From NCBI GenBank assembly GCA_964243985.1, contig CAXTHJ010000030.1, positions 1-31,181 of the forward strand: DNA of 31,181 nucleotides, written 5' to 3'. This document shows positions 30,632-31,181 of the stretch, piece after piece; the stretch's first letter is position 1, and every line of letters starts with the position of its first letter. The notes beneath the pieces are model-generated. The model did not search any database and was not told where the DNA came from. It was given only the letters and a program-made list of their open reading frames with translations. Source of the DNA: CAIOYC01 sp964243985 (GTDB lineage: Bacteria; Pseudomonadota; Alphaproteobacteria; Caulobacterales; Caulobacteraceae). Both the position numbers and the translations under genes were made by a program.

Positions 30632-31181
30632 ATGGCGCGGGGAGAACAGTGGGCGGAGACCGGCGTCGGCGCCGTCGTCCTGGCGGCGGCGGGGGTGTTC
30701 CTGGTCTATGCCTTGAGCAACGCGGGCGGCCTCGCCCGTCACGGCGGCTATGATCTGGTGGCCAAGTTCGGCGAGGTGGGCTCGCTCGCGCCCGGCGCGG
30801 ACGTGAAGGTGGCGGGGGTGAAAGTCGGGACCGTCTCCAAGATCACCCTCGATCCCAAGACCTTTCAGGCTGAAATGCACATGACGGTGAACGACGGCAT
30901 CGCCTTGCCGGACGACTCGACCGTCAAGATCACCTCGGACAGCCTGCTTGGCGGCCAGCACATCGCCATCCAGCCCGGCGGCTCGCCCGACAATATGAAG
31001 CCCGGCGCCCAGTTCCAGAATGTGCAGGGCGCCGTGGACCTGTTCGGCCTGATCGGCCAAGTGCTGCGGCCGCAACCGGCGGCGGGGTCAGCCGCGGCGC
31101 CAGCGTCATCGGCCGATCCCGGCGCCGCCGCCGCGCCTGCGAAGCCCCAAGCCGACCCCTACCCCGCGCCGGCCGGCCGAT
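30632..31181 (+). CDS. mlaD: Phospholipid-trafficking protein MlaD, N-terminal part (cut by window edge)
   Basis: Periplasmic lipid-binding component of the Mla ABC transport system, anchored in the inner membrane. About 183 residues are visible. A single N-terminal membrane segment spans about residues 10-28 (TGVGAVVLAAAGVFLVYAL). The MCE domain contains FGEVGSLAPGADVKVAGVKV and SDSLLGGQHIAIQPGG. An Ala/Pro-rich linker begins after residue 150. It starts 3 bp after the NDUFA12-like stop. The C-terminus and any partner genes lie beyond the window. Confidence 0.93.
   Translation, partial: MARGEQWAETGVGAVVLAAAGVFLVYALSNAGGLARHGGYDLVAKFGEVGSLAPGADVKVAGVKVGTVSKITLDPKTFQAEMHMTVNDGIALPDDSTVKITSDSLLGGQHIAIQPGGSPDNMKPGAQFQNVQGAVDLFGLIGQVLRPQPAAGSAAAPASSADPGAAAAPAKPQADPYPAPAGR

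Overview
The window is a high-GC bacterial chromosome segment that reads as an alphaproteobacterium, most likely Caulobacterales (Caulobacter/Phenylobacterium-like). This placement is inferred from recalled family knowledge, not from a search. Supporting signs are the S10-spc-alpha ribosomal cluster without rpmJ or rpsD, a short 'lidless' adenylate kinase, an NDUFA12-type complex I accessory subunit next to mlaD, an entericidin-like lipopeptide, and alphaproteobacterial-style intergenic palindromes.

Layout. (1) 1-1783: a leftward block (GFA-family protein, DUF486 membrane protein, 5' part of metG) with a rightward tRNA-Thr(UGU) behind it. (2) 1867-4870: entericidin-like lipoprotein, UPF0178 protein, arfB peptidyl-tRNA hydrolase, a c-type cytochrome lipoprotein, a secreted GIN/DUF2807 protein with seven short repeats, and a second, leftward GFA protein. 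(3) 4871-5322: 452 bp without a gene, holding a candidate promoter and long leader for the ribosomal operon. (4) 5323-19748: rpsJ-rplCDWB-rpsS-rplV-rpsC-rplP-rpmC-rpsQ-rplNXE-rpsNH-rplFR-rpsE-rpmD-rplO-secY-adk-rpsMK-rpoA-rplQ, closed by a strong intrinsic terminator. (5) 19816-24229: a palindromic repeat, an NPP-type phosphodiesterase lipoprotein, and a tightly coupled five-gene cassette (VOC, ArsR, SRPBCC, YjbR, MFS efflux). (6) 24292-25728: a predicted lipid-anchored HtrA-type protease with a 20-bp palindrome before it and two palindromic elements after it. (7) 25854-30032, leftward: two secreted pentapeptide-repeat proteins sharing a cysteine framework, and an 833-residue protein that looks like a shrunken, catalytically depleted relative of the B12-dependent ribonucleotide reductase NrdJ. 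(8) 30233-31181: NDUFA12-like protein and the 5' part of mlaD.

How the genes work together. The core is translation: ribosomal proteins, protein export (SecY), adenylate balance (Adk) and the RNA polymerase alpha subunit, with frequent stop/start overlaps. Several ribosomal proteins carry low-complexity tails (L3, L5, S3, S5, L30). The flanks are accessory: envelope proteins (entericidin-like, cytochrome, GIN, NPP, HtrA, pentapeptide, MlaD) and a regulator/efflux cassette. The items most worth a second look are the NrdJ-like pseudoenzyme, the paired cysteine-bracketed pentapeptide proteins, the VOC-ArsR-SRPBCC-YjbR-MFS cassette with its AT-rich upstream region, and the perfect palindrome before the HtrA gene. 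No CRISPR array, insertion sequence, prophage or integrase was seen.
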